A DNA stretch of 64,000 nucleotides from CAVYEM01 sp963767635 (GCA_963767635.1 CAVYEM010000003.1:372001-436000), one strand, 5' to 3'; positions 7,888 to 16,785 are shown, counted from the first letter of the stretch. The notes: a model not told the origin generated them from the sequence alone. Numbers and translations are program-made.

Positions 7888-9114
7888 CTACGCGCGGAGC
7901 GCGTGCCAGATCTGCGCAAGTTTGGGCGGACGGCCGTAGAGCAGCATGCCGATGCGATAGACTTTTCCGCCCAGCACGGCGATGGCCCAAATCGCGGCCA
8001 GGTTGATCACCAAAGAGGTGACGATTTGCCACGTGGGCACGCTGCTCACGACGATTCGGGCGAACATGACGAAGGGCGCGATCAGCGGAATGAAGCTCGT
8101 TACGACCACGACCGGTGCGTCCGGAACTTGCAACGCGGTGATCGCAATCAGCAGCGCCGCGATGACCGGAATGAAAAACGGACCGCCGATGCTGCCGATG
8201 TCCTCCGTGCGGTTGATGAGGGAGCCGATGGCGGCAAACATCGTGGCCATTTGCAGGTAGCCGAGCACAAAAAACACGACGAACCCTACGACGTCGGAGG
8301 CCGAAATGCCGCCGAGCGAAAATGCGTCGCTTCCGGTGTTGCCGGGATTGATGCTGCCGGTCATCCCCGGCCCGTGGGAGCCCACCGCAAAACCGATCGC
8401 GACCCACAACGCCATTTGCAAAACGGCCAAGGTTGCCGAAGCGGCAATCTTGCCCGCGAGCAGCGAGCTGGGCTTTACCGAGGCAACGAGCAACTCGGCA
8501 ATCCGGCTGGTTTTTTCTTCGGCCACCGACGTCATGATGAGCTGGCTGTTGAGCACGATCAGCAAGTACAGCAGGAATATCAGCACGTTGGCCGCGATGC
8601 GCGCTTGATCGGCTTGCGCCGCCGTGCCGAACTTGGATGCGAGCGGCTTCACGTCGATCGGCATTTTGAGCAGCGTTGCGACTTGGCGTCCCGAGAGATT
8701 GGTCGAAAGCCCGATGTGCAGCGGCAGCAGATCGCGCCGCAGCTGTTCCGTGCTCACCGAGCCGGGATCTTTGGCAAACACCGTGGCGCGAAGTCCGCGC
8801 GGCTGACGAAGCAGCACGATGATTGCGGAGGCGTTCTTGTGCGACGCCAAGTCTTTCGGCGTTGGAGCGATCAGGCCGGGCAACGTTGCGGCGATGTTGA
8901 AGTCTTTCTGCAGCAGCGGTTTTGCCCCGGAAATCAAGCCCGTATCGCCGGCCAAAATAACGCGGTAGGATTGCGATGCGAAGGAATCGATCAATGTCGG
9001 TAGGCGCAGCATCAGCACGATGCCGAGCGCGCCGATGACCAGACCGATAATGAACGCGCGGGAACGCAGCCGGCGCAGGACTTCGGCCGAGTACACGATG
9101 ATGAACTCGTTCAC
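7888..9114 (-). CDS. ABC-2 type transporter permease (NatB-like)
   Basis: This 408-residue membrane protein has one N-terminal helix (AFIIGLVIGALGIVLMLRLP), a large extracytoplasmic segment (about residues 40-185) and then five or six helices to the C-terminus (for example FLLYLLIVLNSQLIMTSVAE and VVGFVVFFVLGYLQMATMFA). The EEKTSRIAELLVASVKPSSL motif after the second helix is typical of the NatB/YhaP-type ABC-2 permease family. It overlaps its ATPase by four bases. The substrate is unknown: NatAB relatives export sodium or other small toxic compounds, but that cannot be read from the sequence. Confidence 0.85.
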   Translation of the reverse strand: MNEFIIVYSAEVLRRLRSRAFIIGLVIGALGIVLMLRLPTLIDSFASQSYRVILAGDTGLISGAKPLLQKDFNIAATLPGLIAPTPKDLASHKNASAIIVLLRQPRGLRATVFAKDPGSVSTEQLRRDLLPLHIGLSTNLSGRQVATLLKMPIDVKPLASKFGTAAQADQARIAANVLIFLLYLLIVLNSQLIMTSVAEEKTSRIAELLVASVKPSSLLAGKIAASATLAVLQMALWVAIGFAVGSHGPGMTGSINPGNTGSDAFSLGGISASDVVGFVVFFVLGYLQMATMFAAIGSLINRTEDIGSIGGPFFIPVIAALLIAITALQVPDAPVVVVTSFIPLIAPFVMFARIVVSSVPTWQIVTSLVINLAAIWAIAVLGGKVYRIGMLLYGRPPKLAQIWHALRA

Positions 9115-10022
9115 GCTCCGGCGCTCCCCGAACCTTCGATGGTGTGAATGTAGATTTCGTGCAGCGAGGGTTCGATCGATTCAAAGCGCGTGATGCCGTC
9201 AGCGTTCACGAGATCGCGCAGCAACTCGGGCAGCGGCGTCGCAGCCGGGACCTCCCAGTAACATGCGCCGTTCTGGCCCGGTAATGCTCGCGCGCTCGGG
9301 ACGCGCTCCAAAACGCGCTGCACGGCCTGACTGGAAGGTTCCACTTTGATCACTCGGGTGGGCCATGCCGCGCGCAGCTGCGCCAGCGTGCCGGAGGCGC
9401 GGTTTTCGCCGGCGGTGATGATGCAAAACTTATCGCAGAGTTGTTCCAGCTGCCACATTTGGTGACTGGAGAGCACGAGCGCCGTACCGCGCCGCTTCAA
9501 CTCGTCGAGCGTTTGCAGCAGCACGTCGGCGTTCACGGGATCCAGTCCCGAAAACGGTTCGTCCAAGATTAGCAGCTCCGGATCGTGAACGGCTGCGCAC
9601 GCCACTTGCACCTTCTGCTGATTGCCCTTCGAAAGCTCCGCGCAAGGCCGGCGCGCATGGGGCAGCAGCGAGAGCTTTTCAATCCACGCATCGGCGCGCT
9701 CACCGGCTTGCGGTTCCGTCAAACCGTGCAGGCGCCCGAAATAGACGATTTGATCCCGCACTTGCATCTTGCCGTACAGGCCGCGCTCCTCCGGCAGGTA
9801 TCCGAAGCGCCGGCGAACGCGATCGTCGATGCCCTCGCCGTTCCAACGAACGTAACCGCCGTCGGGAGCGTAGATGCCGACAATCATGCGCATCGTCGTG
9901 GTTTTGCCGGCGCCGTTGGGACCGATCAAGCCGAATGTCGAACCGCGGGCGATCCCGAACGAAACGTCGCGCACAGCACGTACGGCACCGAAGTCTTTGC
10001 GGACGTGCGAGACTTCCAGCAT
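9111..10022 (-). CDS. ABC transporter ATP-binding protein (NatA-like)
   Basis: This 303-residue ATPase has Walker A GPNGAGKTTT (about residue 35), a signature-type AELSKGNQQKVQVACA (Ser replaces the usual first Gly context), Walker B LLILDEPFSGLDP and the switch His region LSSHQMWQLEQLC. A C-terminal DUF4162-like extension runs from about residue 215. It is followed by its permease with a 4-base overlap and preceded by pepP 14 bases upstream, so it is probably the distal part of the long nad operon. The pair should energise export of an unknown substrate. Confidence 0.88.
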   Translation of the reverse strand: MLEVSHVRKDFGAVRAVRDVSFGIARGSTFGLIGPNGAGKTTTMRMIVGIYAPDGGYVRWNGEGIDDRVRRRFGYLPEERGLYGKMQVRDQIVYFGRLHGLTEPQAGERADAWIEKLSLLPHARRPCAELSKGNQQKVQVACAAVHDPELLILDEPFSGLDPVNADVLLQTLDELKRRGTALVLSSHQMWQLEQLCDKFCIITAGENRASGTLAQLRAAWPTRVIKVEPSSQAVQRVLERVPSARALPGQNGACYWEVPAATPLPELLRDLVNADGITRFESIEPSLHEIYIHTIEGSGSAGA

Positions 10023-10036
10023 TGCCTGTTAAGGCG

Positions 10037-11434
10037 TTACGCGCTTTGCAGGCCGGATATCCACGATTGCACCTCGTCCGGCGACGAGGGCAGGATGGAC
10101 GAAAGATTTTCGTGGCCGTTCGCCGTCACGATGACGTCGTCTTCGATGCGCACGCCGATTCCCCGGAAGCGTTCGGGAACGGTTGCGTCGTCTGGTTGGA
10201 AGTAGAGCCCCGGTTCTACCGTGAGCGCCATGCCCGGTGCGAGTTTGCCGTAGCGATAGTTCTCGCTGCGCGCTTTGGCGCAATCATGAACGTCGATGCC
10301 GAGCATGTGGCTCACGTTGTGCAGCGTATAGCGTTTGTGGTATTGCTTTTGCGGATCCAGCGCTTCGTCGAGCGAGCAATTCAGAACGCCCAAATCGATG
10401 AGTCCTTGCGCGAGTACGCGCATGGCGGCACGGTTCGGCTCCAGAAAATCATTACCGGGCCGGACGCGCTCGAACGCCGCGCGCTGTGACTCGTACACCA
10501 GTTCGTACACCGTGCGCTGTTCCGCGCTGAACGTTCCTGAAATGGGGAGCGTGCGCGTGATATCCGCGGTGTAAAGGGATTCCGCTTCTACGCCGGCGTC
10601 GAGCAGCAGCAAATCGCCCTTGCGAATTCGGCCGCTGTTGTGGTTCCAATGCAGCGTGCACGCGTGCGCGCCGGCGGCAGCGATCGTCAGGTATCCGACG
10701 TCGTTGGCTTCGATGCGCGCGCGGCTCCAGAATGCGGCTTCGATCTCGCGTTCGCTGTGCGCCCGCGGAAGGACGCGAATCACGTCTTCGAACGCGCGTT
10801 TGGTGATTTCGACGCACGTGCGCAGTTCGGCGATCTCGTAGTCGTCTTTGAGCAGCCGCATTTGGGCGACGTGCGCGGCAAGGTCGTCGTCCTCTTCGAC
10901 GTTGCGCACTCGGCAACCGCGGATCCGCAGATCGTCCAAATAGGGCGCGATGTCGCCGATCGGGCGGCACCGTTCGACGCCGAAGTAGAGCTGGCTCTCG
11001 TCGACGCCGCGGTGGCGCCCCACCCACAGCTCGCCATGCACCCGGTCGGTGAAGAACGCCGCTTGTCCGCGATTGTGGGGCGGCACGAACAATACCGCGT
11101 CGTGGCCGTCTGCGTTCGGCTCGAGCACCAGCAAACCGCCCGGCTCGCCGGCGCCCACCAAATACGCAAAATCGCTCGAAGGCCGGAAGCGAAAGTTCGT
11201 GTCGTTGGCGCGTACGCGTTCGAGGCCCGATGGGACGACGAGGTACTCGCCGGGATATGCGCGCGAGAGCGCTTGCCGCCGCTTCCGGAAACGATCGCTC
11301 TGCGGCGCCGACGCGACGGTCAGCGGGGCGTCGACCCAGCCCCCGGACATGAAGTCGAGCAGCGCTTGCGGCGGCTCGGTATCATAGTTGGTCTGAGGGG
11401 CGGCCTGCGGCTGTGGTACGTTCCGAGTGTCCAT
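10037..11434 (-). CDS. pepP: Xaa-Pro aminopeptidase (M24B family)
   Basis: The protein has 465 residues. The N-terminal part (about 45-175) is the AMP_N domain (RRQALSRAYPGEYLVVPSG, DFAYLVGAGEPGGLLVL), and the pita-bread M24 domain follows. The dinuclear metal ligands are visible: Asp in LLLLDAGVEAES, Asp in YTADITRTLP, His in HNVSHMLGIDVHD, Glu in LTVEPGLYF and Glu in GVRIEDDVIV. It removes N-terminal residues ahead of proline. Its first 53 bases overlap the 3' end of nadC, so the true start may lie slightly downstream. It is co-directional with nadC and the ABC exporter. Confidence 0.93.
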   Translation of the reverse strand: MDTRNVPQPQAAPQTNYDTEPPQALLDFMSGGWVDAPLTVASAPQSDRFRKRRQALSRAYPGEYLVVPSGLERVRANDTNFRFRPSSDFAYLVGAGEPGGLLVLEPNADGHDAVLFVPPHNRGQAAFFTDRVHGELWVGRHRGVDESQLYFGVERCRPIGDIAPYLDDLRIRGCRVRNVEEDDDLAAHVAQMRLLKDDYEIAELRTCVEITKRAFEDVIRVLPRAHSEREIEAAFWSRARIEANDVGYLTIAAAGAHACTLHWNHNSGRIRKGDLLLLDAGVEAESLYTADITRTLPISGTFSAEQRTVYELVYESQRAAFERVRPGNDFLEPNRAAMRVLAQGLIDLGVLNCSLDEALDPQKQYHKRYTLHNVSHMLGIDVHDCAKARSENYRYGKLAPGMALTVEPGLYFQPDDATVPERFRGIGVRIEDDVIVTANGHENLSSILPSSPDEVQSWISGLQSA

Positions 11435-12296
11435 GGGATGATGATTCTACGTCGAGGCCCAAATCCAGCGCAGGCGCGCTGTGGGTGATCCAGCCCGAGG
11501 AAATCAAGTCCACTCCGCTGGCCGCAACCGCGGTCACGCGATCCGGCGAAATACCGCCCGAGGCTTCGGTCACGACACGGCCGGCGACCAGCTCGACGGC
11601 TTGGCGCAGTTGTTTCGGGCTCATGTTGTCAAGCAGTACGGCATCGATCTCTTCGTTCAAGGCGGATCGCAGCTGCTCGATCGTGTCGACCTCGACTTCA
11701 ACCTTCACCATGTGCCCCACGCGTCGCCGGACGGCGTGAACCGCCGCAGCGATGGAACCGGCGATCGCCAGGTGATTGTCTTTGATCAGTACGGCATCGT
11801 CCAATCCGAAGCGGTGATTGGTCCCGCCGCCGCAGCGCACCGCGTATTTCTCGAGTACGCGCAGTCCCGGAGTCGTCTTACGGGTGCATGCCACCTGCGC
11901 GCGATATGGCTGGATCAGATCGACCAGCGTGCGCGTCGCTCCCGCTATTCCGGAAAGCCGGCACAGCAGATTGAGCGCCGTGCGTTCTCCGGTCAGCAGC
12001 GCGCTCGCCGAACAGGAAACCGTCGCGACCGATTGACCGGCGCTCACGCGTTCGCCGTCGCGTACGTGGTGCACCGTGTGCGCGTCCGGATCCAGTAATT
12101 CAAACGTTATCCGCGCCGCGTCGCTGCCCGCGAGAACGCCCGCTGCCCGCGCCACGATGTCGGCATTGGCGCGCACAGCCGGCGCAACGATCGCGTCGGT
12201 GGTGAGATCGCCGCCGTGCCCGATGTCTTCGAGTAGGGCTGTACGGACGATCGGCTCGACGAGGAGCCGGTGCGGCGAACTATGCAACGCCGGCAA
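11382..12296 (-). CDS. nadC: Nicotinate-nucleotide pyrophosphorylase (carboxylating)
   Basis: This intact 304-residue enzyme converts quinolinate and PRPP into nicotinate mononucleotide, the last dedicated step of de novo NAD synthesis. Family signatures include EDIGHGGDLTTDA near the N-terminus, LLTGERTALNLLCRLSGIA, TRKTTPGLRVLEKYAVRCGG with GGTNHR (PRPP and quinolinate binding), LIKDNHL, VEVEVDTIEQL, LLDNMSP and EASGGIS. The gene overlaps nadB by 17 bases and pepP by 53. The short tail after ALDLGLDVES is unusual and probably follows from the overlap. Confidence 0.96.
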   Translation of the reverse strand: MPALHSSPHRLLVEPIVRTALLEDIGHGGDLTTDAIVAPAVRANADIVARAAGVLAGSDAARITFELLDPDAHTVHHVRDGERVSAGQSVATVSCSASALLTGERTALNLLCRLSGIAGATRTLVDLIQPYRAQVACTRKTTPGLRVLEKYAVRCGGGTNHRFGLDDAVLIKDNHLAIAGSIAAAVHAVRRRVGHMVKVEVEVDTIEQLRSALNEEIDAVLLDNMSPKQLRQAVELVAGRVVTEASGGISPDRVTAVAASGVDLISSGWITHSAPALDLGLDVESSSHGHSERTTAAGRPSDQL

Positions 12297-13824
12297 GCGT
12301 CGTGAACGAACGTTTGGCGAACGCCTCGTCCGCGTGCGGATAATCGCTGCGATAGTGGCTGCCGCGGCTTTCTTTACGCGCCAGCGCTGCCTGTGCGATC
12401 AGCCGGCCAACCGTCAACAAGCTGCGCAGTTCGCGGCTTTGCAGCGTTCGCGCGGCGTCGAGCTCGCGTAGGCGCGCGAGGCCAGCGCGCAGACCCGCAT
12501 CGCTACGCACCAGCCCCACGTCCGCGTACATCAGCGCGCGCACGTCTGCAATTGCCTGTTCGTCGGCGGTGCTCGGCGCCGCTGCGGCAACCGGTGCGGC
12601 GTCCTGCGGAACATGCGGCGTGACGAGCGTAGTTCCGGCGATGTCTTTCGCCACGCGCGTAGCGTACACCAGCGCTTCCAGCAGCGAATTGCTGGCCAAG
12701 CGGTTCGCGCCGTGCACACCCGTCGCGCTGATCTCGCCGCACGCCCACAAACCCGGAAGAGACGACTTGCCCCAGGCGTCGACCGCCACGCCGCCCATGT
12801 GATAGTGCGCGGCAGGCGTGACCGGAATGGCCACTCGGCGCGGATCGATGCCCGCTTCCATGCAGGCGCTAAACACCGTCGGAAACTTCGCGGCGAATTG
12901 CTCACCGATTTCGCGAGCGTCCAGACTCACCGTGCGTCCCGCACGTTGTTGAAAGAAGATGCCGCGCGCAACGACGTCGCGCGGTGCGAGCTCCGCATCC
13001 GGATGCACGTCGAGCATGAAACGTTCCCCGAGATCGTTGCGCAGAATGGCGCCCTCGCCGCGAATGGCCTCACTCACCAGCGGCAGCGGATCGCGCGTAA
13101 CGGCCAGTGCGGTCGGATGAAATTGCACAAACTCCATGTCGCCCAGCACGGCGCCCGCGCGCGCCGCGATCGCCAGACCGTCGCCTGTAGATTCGGGCGG
13201 ATTGGTGGTGTGCCGATACAGCCGTCCGATTCCACCGCTCGCCAGCACTGTCGCGCCGGCGTGAAATACGATTGGTTCGCCGCTATGCGCATCGTGCGCA
13301 TAAACTCCCATGACGCGACCTTCCGTAACGACCAGGTCGTCAGCGACGACGTTCTCGTAAACGACGATCGCCGGCGTTGCACGCACGGCCGCGATCAACG
13401 TCGTCAATATCTCGCGTCCAGTCGCATCGCCGCCTGCTTTGATGATGCGCCGGCGGGTGTGCGCCGCTTCTCGACCCAGGGCCAGCGCGCCGCCCTCGGT
13501 GCGGTCGAACGCCGCGCCCAGTGCGAGCAAATCTTCGATTCGGGCCGGCGCATCGCGCGTGAGAATGTCGACGATCGCTTCGTCCGACAGGCCGGCGCCC
13601 GCGCGTTGCGTGTCGATTTTGTGGAGTGCGGGAGAATCGTCGGCTCCGATGGCTGCAGCAATGCCGCCTTGCGCCCAGTCCGTGCTTGCGCCGCTCCCGA
13701 GCGCGGTTTTGCACAAGACGGCGATCGCGGGCTTCGATGCCGTCGAGGAGCCAAGGCGCGCAAGTTCGAGCGCTGCCGTCAGACCGCCGATGCCTGCTCC
13801 AACGATGACGACCTCGCTAGCCAC
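12280..13824 (-). CDS. nadB: L-aspartate oxidase
   Basis: This 514-residue flavoprotein oxidises L-aspartate to iminoaspartate for quinolinate synthesis. It has the FAD-binding Rossmann motif at residue 6 (VIVGAGIGGLTAALELARLG), the substrate region DWAQGGIAAAIG, EGGALALGREAAHTRRR, a flavin/active-site block with MEFVQFHPTAL and RGEGAILRNDLGERFM, the HYHMGGVAVDAWG motif, GLWACGEISATGVHGANRLA, and the C-terminal helical domain typical of the succinate dehydrogenase/fumarate reductase superfamily. It overlaps nadA by eight bases. Confidence 0.96.
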   Translation of the reverse strand: MASEVVIVGAGIGGLTAALELARLGSSTASKPAIAVLCKTALGSGASTDWAQGGIAAAIGADDSPALHKIDTQRAGAGLSDEAIVDILTRDAPARIEDLLALGAAFDRTEGGALALGREAAHTRRRIIKAGGDATGREILTTLIAAVRATPAIVVYENVVADDLVVTEGRVMGVYAHDAHSGEPIVFHAGATVLASGGIGRLYRHTTNPPESTGDGLAIAARAGAVLGDMEFVQFHPTALAVTRDPLPLVSEAIRGEGAILRNDLGERFMLDVHPDAELAPRDVVARGIFFQQRAGRTVSLDAREIGEQFAAKFPTVFSACMEAGIDPRRVAIPVTPAAHYHMGGVAVDAWGKSSLPGLWACGEISATGVHGANRLASNSLLEALVYATRVAKDIAGTTLVTPHVPQDAAPVAAAAPSTADEQAIADVRALMYADVGLVRSDAGLRAGLARLRELDAARTLQSRELRSLLTVGRLIAQAALARKESRGSHYRSDYPHADEAFAKRSFTTLAGVA

Positions 13825-14860
13825 TGAGCTGCAGCATCCGCTCGACCGCGGCGCGAGCGCGCTGCGCGACGGCGGGATCGACCGTAACCTCGTACTGCAT
13901 CGTCTGTAGAGAGTGAAGGACCTTCGGCAACGTGTTGCGCTTCATGTGCGGGCACAAATTGCACGGGCGCACGAAGTCGATCTTCGGAAACTGTGCGGAT
14001 ACGTTGCTCGCCATGGAACACTCGGTGATCATCACGACGCGCGCCGGCTGCTCGTTCCGAACGAACGAGATCATGCCGGACGTGGAGCCCACATAGTCCG
14101 CTTCGGCTAAGACGTCGGGCGGGCACTCCGGATGCGCCAGAACGATCAGCGAAGGGTCTCCATCGCGATACGCGCGTATCTGCTCCCCCGTGAAGCGCTC
14201 GTGCACCTCACAGTGGCCCTTCCACGCGATGATTTCTACCTTGGTCTGAGATGCGACGTATTTGGCCAGATATTCGTCCGGCAGAAAGATGACGCGCTTG
14301 ACGCCGAGCGCGTTGACGATCTTTACCGCGTTGCCGCTGGTCACGCAGACGTCCGACTCGGCTTTTACTTCCGCCGACGTGTTGACGTACGTAACGACCG
14401 GAACGCCCGGATAGCGCTGCCGCAGCAGCCGCACGTCCGCAGCGGTAATTGACTCGGCCAGGGAGCATCCCGCGCGCAAGTCCGGCACGAGCACCGTCTT
14501 GCCGGGATTGACCAGTTTGGCAGTTTCCGCCATGAAATGCACGCCGCATAACACGATCACGTCCGCGTCCGTCCGCGCGGCCTCCATCGCAAGCCCGAGC
14601 GAGTCGCCGACGATGTCGGCGACGGTGTGAAAGATTTCCGGAACCTGATAGTTGTGCGCCAGAATAACGGCGTTGCGCTCGCGTTTGAGCCGCAAAATTT
14701 CCGCGACGTAGGGGCCGTGAATCGGCCACTCCACCGCCGGAATGACATGCGCCACACGCTCGAAGATCGGGCGCGTCTGCGTTTCGACGTCCGGCGTGTA
14801 GGGCAGTTCGACGGTGTTCATCCAGACTTTAAGACCCGTTTGGGCTGCGGCGGTTTTCAC
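13817..14860 (-). CDS. nadA: Quinolinate synthase
   Basis: This 347-residue [4Fe-4S] enzyme condenses iminoaspartate with dihydroxyacetone phosphate to quinolinate. Characteristic blocks are LAHNYQVPEIFHTVADIVGD, VLCGVHFMAETAKLVNP (first cluster Cys), DLRAGCSLAES, TYVNTSAEVKAESDVCVTSG, FLPDEYLAKYVA, LAHPECPPDV (second cluster Cys), GSTSGMI, ITECSMASN and RPCNLCPHMKRNTL (third cluster Cys). With nadB and nadC it completes aspartate-to-NaMN synthesis. It starts eight bases after the secreted hydrolase gene on the same strand. Confidence 0.96.
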   Translation of the reverse strand: MKTAAAQTGLKVWMNTVELPYTPDVETQTRPIFERVAHVIPAVEWPIHGPYVAEILRLKRERNAVILAHNYQVPEIFHTVADIVGDSLGLAMEAARTDADVIVLCGVHFMAETAKLVNPGKTVLVPDLRAGCSLAESITAADVRLLRQRYPGVPVVTYVNTSAEVKAESDVCVTSGNAVKIVNALGVKRVIFLPDEYLAKYVASQTKVEIIAWKGHCEVHERFTGEQIRAYRDGDPSLIVLAHPECPPDVLAEADYVGSTSGMISFVRNEQPARVVMITECSMASNVSAQFPKIDFVRPCNLCPHMKRNTLPKVLHSLQTMQYEVTVDPAVAQRARAAVERMLQLSG

Positions 14861-14868
14861 TTACCCGG

Positions 14869-15801
14869 CTACGGATGTGCCTGCAAAAATGCGGCAATGG
14901 CGGCGTGGAGCGCTTGCGGCTGGTCGTACATGATGAAGTGCCTGGAATCGGAGACAATCTGCACCTGCGCCGCCGGGGCGCCCGCGAGCAAGCTGCGATA
15001 ATATGCGATCTTTGCGCCGGCGCTGGGAAACGTCGAGCGCTCCAGCGTCGGATCGTAAGGAGCGATCTCGAGCAGCGGTACGGTCAGCTCGTGCAACTGC
15101 GGGCGCAAGTCGAGCATCAAGTCCTGGCCCATCCAGGCGGCTACGGCTTTCGGATCACTTTTGGCCGTGAGCGGCGCCACCGCATCGATATCGCTCTTGG
15201 AGCGAATCATATACGGCAGGCTGTACGCTTTTTCGGCGGCCTCGAACTGCTGCGGAGTGGAAGCGGACGCAATCATGGTGCTCATGCGCTGCGCGCCTTG
15301 TGCGCGCTGTGCCGCCGTTTCGCGCTCCGAACCTGGAAATATCGGCAAACCCTCAACGGCAATCGCACCGCCGAGCCGGTCGGAATGTTGCTCCGCAAGC
15401 ATGATCGCCAGCGTGCCGCCCAAGCTGTGTCCGATCAGCACGGGTTTAACGACGTCTCGTGTTTGCAGCATCGTCCAAATGTCGTCGGTCGTCGTCTTGA
15501 AGAGATCGCCCGTGGTCGCTGCATTCCCGTCGAAGCCGGGCAGCGTCAATGCGTAGATCGTGTATTCGTGTGCGAATGCCGCGATTTCTCCCGACCACTC
15601 CCACGGACCGCACGCAAGGCCCGGAATGAACACCAGCGGACGTTTGCCGGGCGTTCCGTACACGTCGACCTTCACGTTTCCGGCTGCAAACGAACTCACC
15701 GGCTTGGGGAGAGCCGGCATCACTGCCGCGCGCGCCGGCATGCCCAATGCCAGCACCGCGGCAACGAGCACGACCGGCGCAATAAAGCGTTTCATGTTCA
15801 T
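14869..15801 (-). CDS. Secreted alpha/beta hydrolase
   Basis: This 310-residue alpha/beta-hydrolase begins with a signal peptide (APVVLVAAVLALGMPARA). The fold is clear: strand with FIPGLACGPWEW as oxyanion region, nucleophile elbow VLIGHSLGGTLA (Ser at about 125), acid in LEIAPYDPTLERS, and catalytic His in SDSRHFIMYDQP near the C-terminus. The substrate is unknown. The ATG (with AAC ATG AAA as an alternative second start) overlaps the stop of the broken XRE regulator in an ATGA arrangement, and GGAGG lies inside the regulator's last codons, so the two were translationally coupled. It leads into nadA, but a direct link to NAD synthesis is not evident. Confidence 0.85.
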   Translation of the reverse strand: MNMKRFIAPVVLVAAVLALGMPARAAVMPALPKPVSSFAAGNVKVDVYGTPGKRPLVFIPGLACGPWEWSGEIAAFAHEYTIYALTLPGFDGNAATTGDLFKTTTDDIWTMLQTRDVVKPVLIGHSLGGTLAIMLAEQHSDRLGGAIAVEGLPIFPGSERETAAQRAQGAQRMSTMIASASTPQQFEAAEKAYSLPYMIRSKSDIDAVAPLTAKSDPKAVAAWMGQDLMLDLRPQLHELTVPLLEIAPYDPTLERSTFPSAGAKIAYYRSLLAGAPAAQVQIVSDSRHFIMYDQPQALHAAIAAFLQAHP

Positions 15802-15934
15802 TCCTCCAGAGAGTTAGGATCGAAAAAATCTTCGACTGCGCGTTCGAACAGCTTTGAAATTTTGAATGCGAGCGGAAGGCTCGGCGCATATTTGCCGTTT
15901 CGACGGCATTGACAGTCTGTCGAGCGATGCCCAG
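15798..15934 (-). pseudogene. XRE-family regulator lacking its N-terminal half
   Basis: Reading leftwards from 15934, the sequence encodes LGIARQTVNAVET and then, after one missing G (assembly GGC, expected GGGC) near 15893, KYAPSLPLAFKISKLFERAV and EDFFDPNSLEE to a stop at 15798. This is the second half of a short Cro/CI-type helix-turn-helix protein of the RQTVNAIETGKYDPSL type. The expected first 20-25 residues, including helix 2 of the fold, are absent. In their place is a copy of the adjacent membrane-protein gene. The ORF is therefore unlikely to be functional as assembled. Such regulators are commonly encoded beside small membrane proteins like the one at 15993. Confidence 0.75.
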
Positions 15935-16111
15935 TCCTGCTGTTACGCCGGCTGCAATCGCAGGCGCCCCTAAATGAATCCGCCGCTGCATTTCATGCTT
16001 GGGAATGTGGTAACCCCGCTCCTTCAAGGAACGAGCAGGTCACCGCAAGTCCTGCCGTTACGCCGGCTGCAATCGCAGGCGCCCCTAAATGAATCCGCCG
16101 CTGCATTTCAT
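15933..16111. repeat. 64-base direct repeat, two copies
   Basis: Bases 15933-15996 and 16048-16111 are identical except for one position (T at 15941, C at 16056), offset by 115 bases. The right copy is in place within the small membrane-protein gene (encoding EMQRRIHLGAPAIAAGVTAG). The left copy occupies the position where the N-terminus of the XRE regulator should be. Confidence 0.95.
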
Positions 16112-16310
16112 CTACGCTTGCTAGGAATTGGTCGACCGCAGCGACGACGCCGAACAGCGGAAAAGTCGGCGCAATCGAAATCAGGTCGCGCAGTACCGGC
16201 GATAAGTTCCCGCTCCCGACCGCCTTCAAGCTGAGGAACAGAACCGCCACGTAGGCGGCCATAAGAACAAGATTTGCAGTGTATAGCGGCGGCCGATCGC
16301 CTGTTCCCAT
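15993..16310 (-). CDS. Small membrane protein of XRE-linked family, C-terminally altered
   Basis: The 105 residues contain about three hydrophobic segments (around 13-33, 44-62 and 80-95). The motif DEMQRRIHLGAPAIA and FLEGAGLP match a family of small multi-spanning proteins that I know from XRE-regulator operons, in which ELQRRIQLEA and FLENAGFP are conserved. Family members continue for another helix of about 20-25 residues after this point, whereas this one ends with HSQA. It appears to have lost its last helix in the same rearrangement that damaged the regulator. Its function is unknown. Confidence 0.6.
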   Translation of the reverse strand: MGTGDRPPLYTANLVLMAAYVAVLFLSLKAVGSGNLSPVLRDLISIAPTFPLFGVVAAVDQFLASVDEMQRRIHLGAPAIAAGVTAGLAVTCSFLEGAGLPHSQA

Positions 16311-16513
16311 GCCGTCGTACCTAAACTGATTCCATGCGCGGCAATGTAACCTTTTGCGGACACAATGTGAACTATAAGCGACATTAGCGTTCTGTCCGCT
16401 GAGCGTCGTCTTGGCGCGGCGCGCTTATCGTCCCTATTTCAAGCCGACGAGCACGAACGCTGACCTTTACTAAGATGCCGCCTTGCCGCCAGAGGCGCGT
16501 GTTAAGATGAGGC

Positions 16514-16696
16514 ATGGCAGCATCTAAAGGCGGCGATCCCGGCGCTGCAAAATATCAAGCGACGTTCGAGTCTTTCGTCAAGCGGACCGCCGCGGCGATT
16601 CCGAAAGAGGCAGATCAGCTGGAAGCGGACAGCGAGAATCGCCCAAAGACGAAACGAAGAAAATCAGCGAAGAAAAAAATCCCGACTGCTTCCTAG
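16514..16696 (+). CDS. Small basic-tailed protein, unknown
   Basis: The ORF has 60 codons, starting at the ATG at 16514 with a GATGAGG ribosome site. It has an amphipathic, acidic middle (SFVKRTAAAIPKEADQLEAD) and a Lys/Arg-rich tail (KTKRRKSAKKKIPTAS). It precedes the hemerythrin-like gene by about 90 bases on the same strand. I recognise no family. The tail suggests nucleic-acid or membrane contact, but that is speculation. Confidence 0.45.
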   Translation: MAASKGGDPGAAKYQATFESFVKRTAAAIPKEADQLEADSENRPKTKRRKSAKKKIPTAS

Positions 16697-16785
16697 CGCC
16701 AAGTCGCTGGGGAAACGCCTCATCGTTGCAACGTGAAAAACGGGGTAGATAGGGTTGCGTAATCTTTAGGAATTTGGAGGAATTT

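Noticed and set aside
7861..9003. Long plus-strand open frame antisense to the ABC permease
   Set aside because: It is composed of Arg/His/Gly-rich low-information sequence typical of the complement of GC-rich genes, while the minus strand encodes a clear permease.
15798..16310. Toxin-antitoxin pair formed by the XRE fragment and the small membrane protein
   Set aside because: The membrane protein matches a family accompanying XRE regulators that is not known as toxin, and the regulator is truncated.
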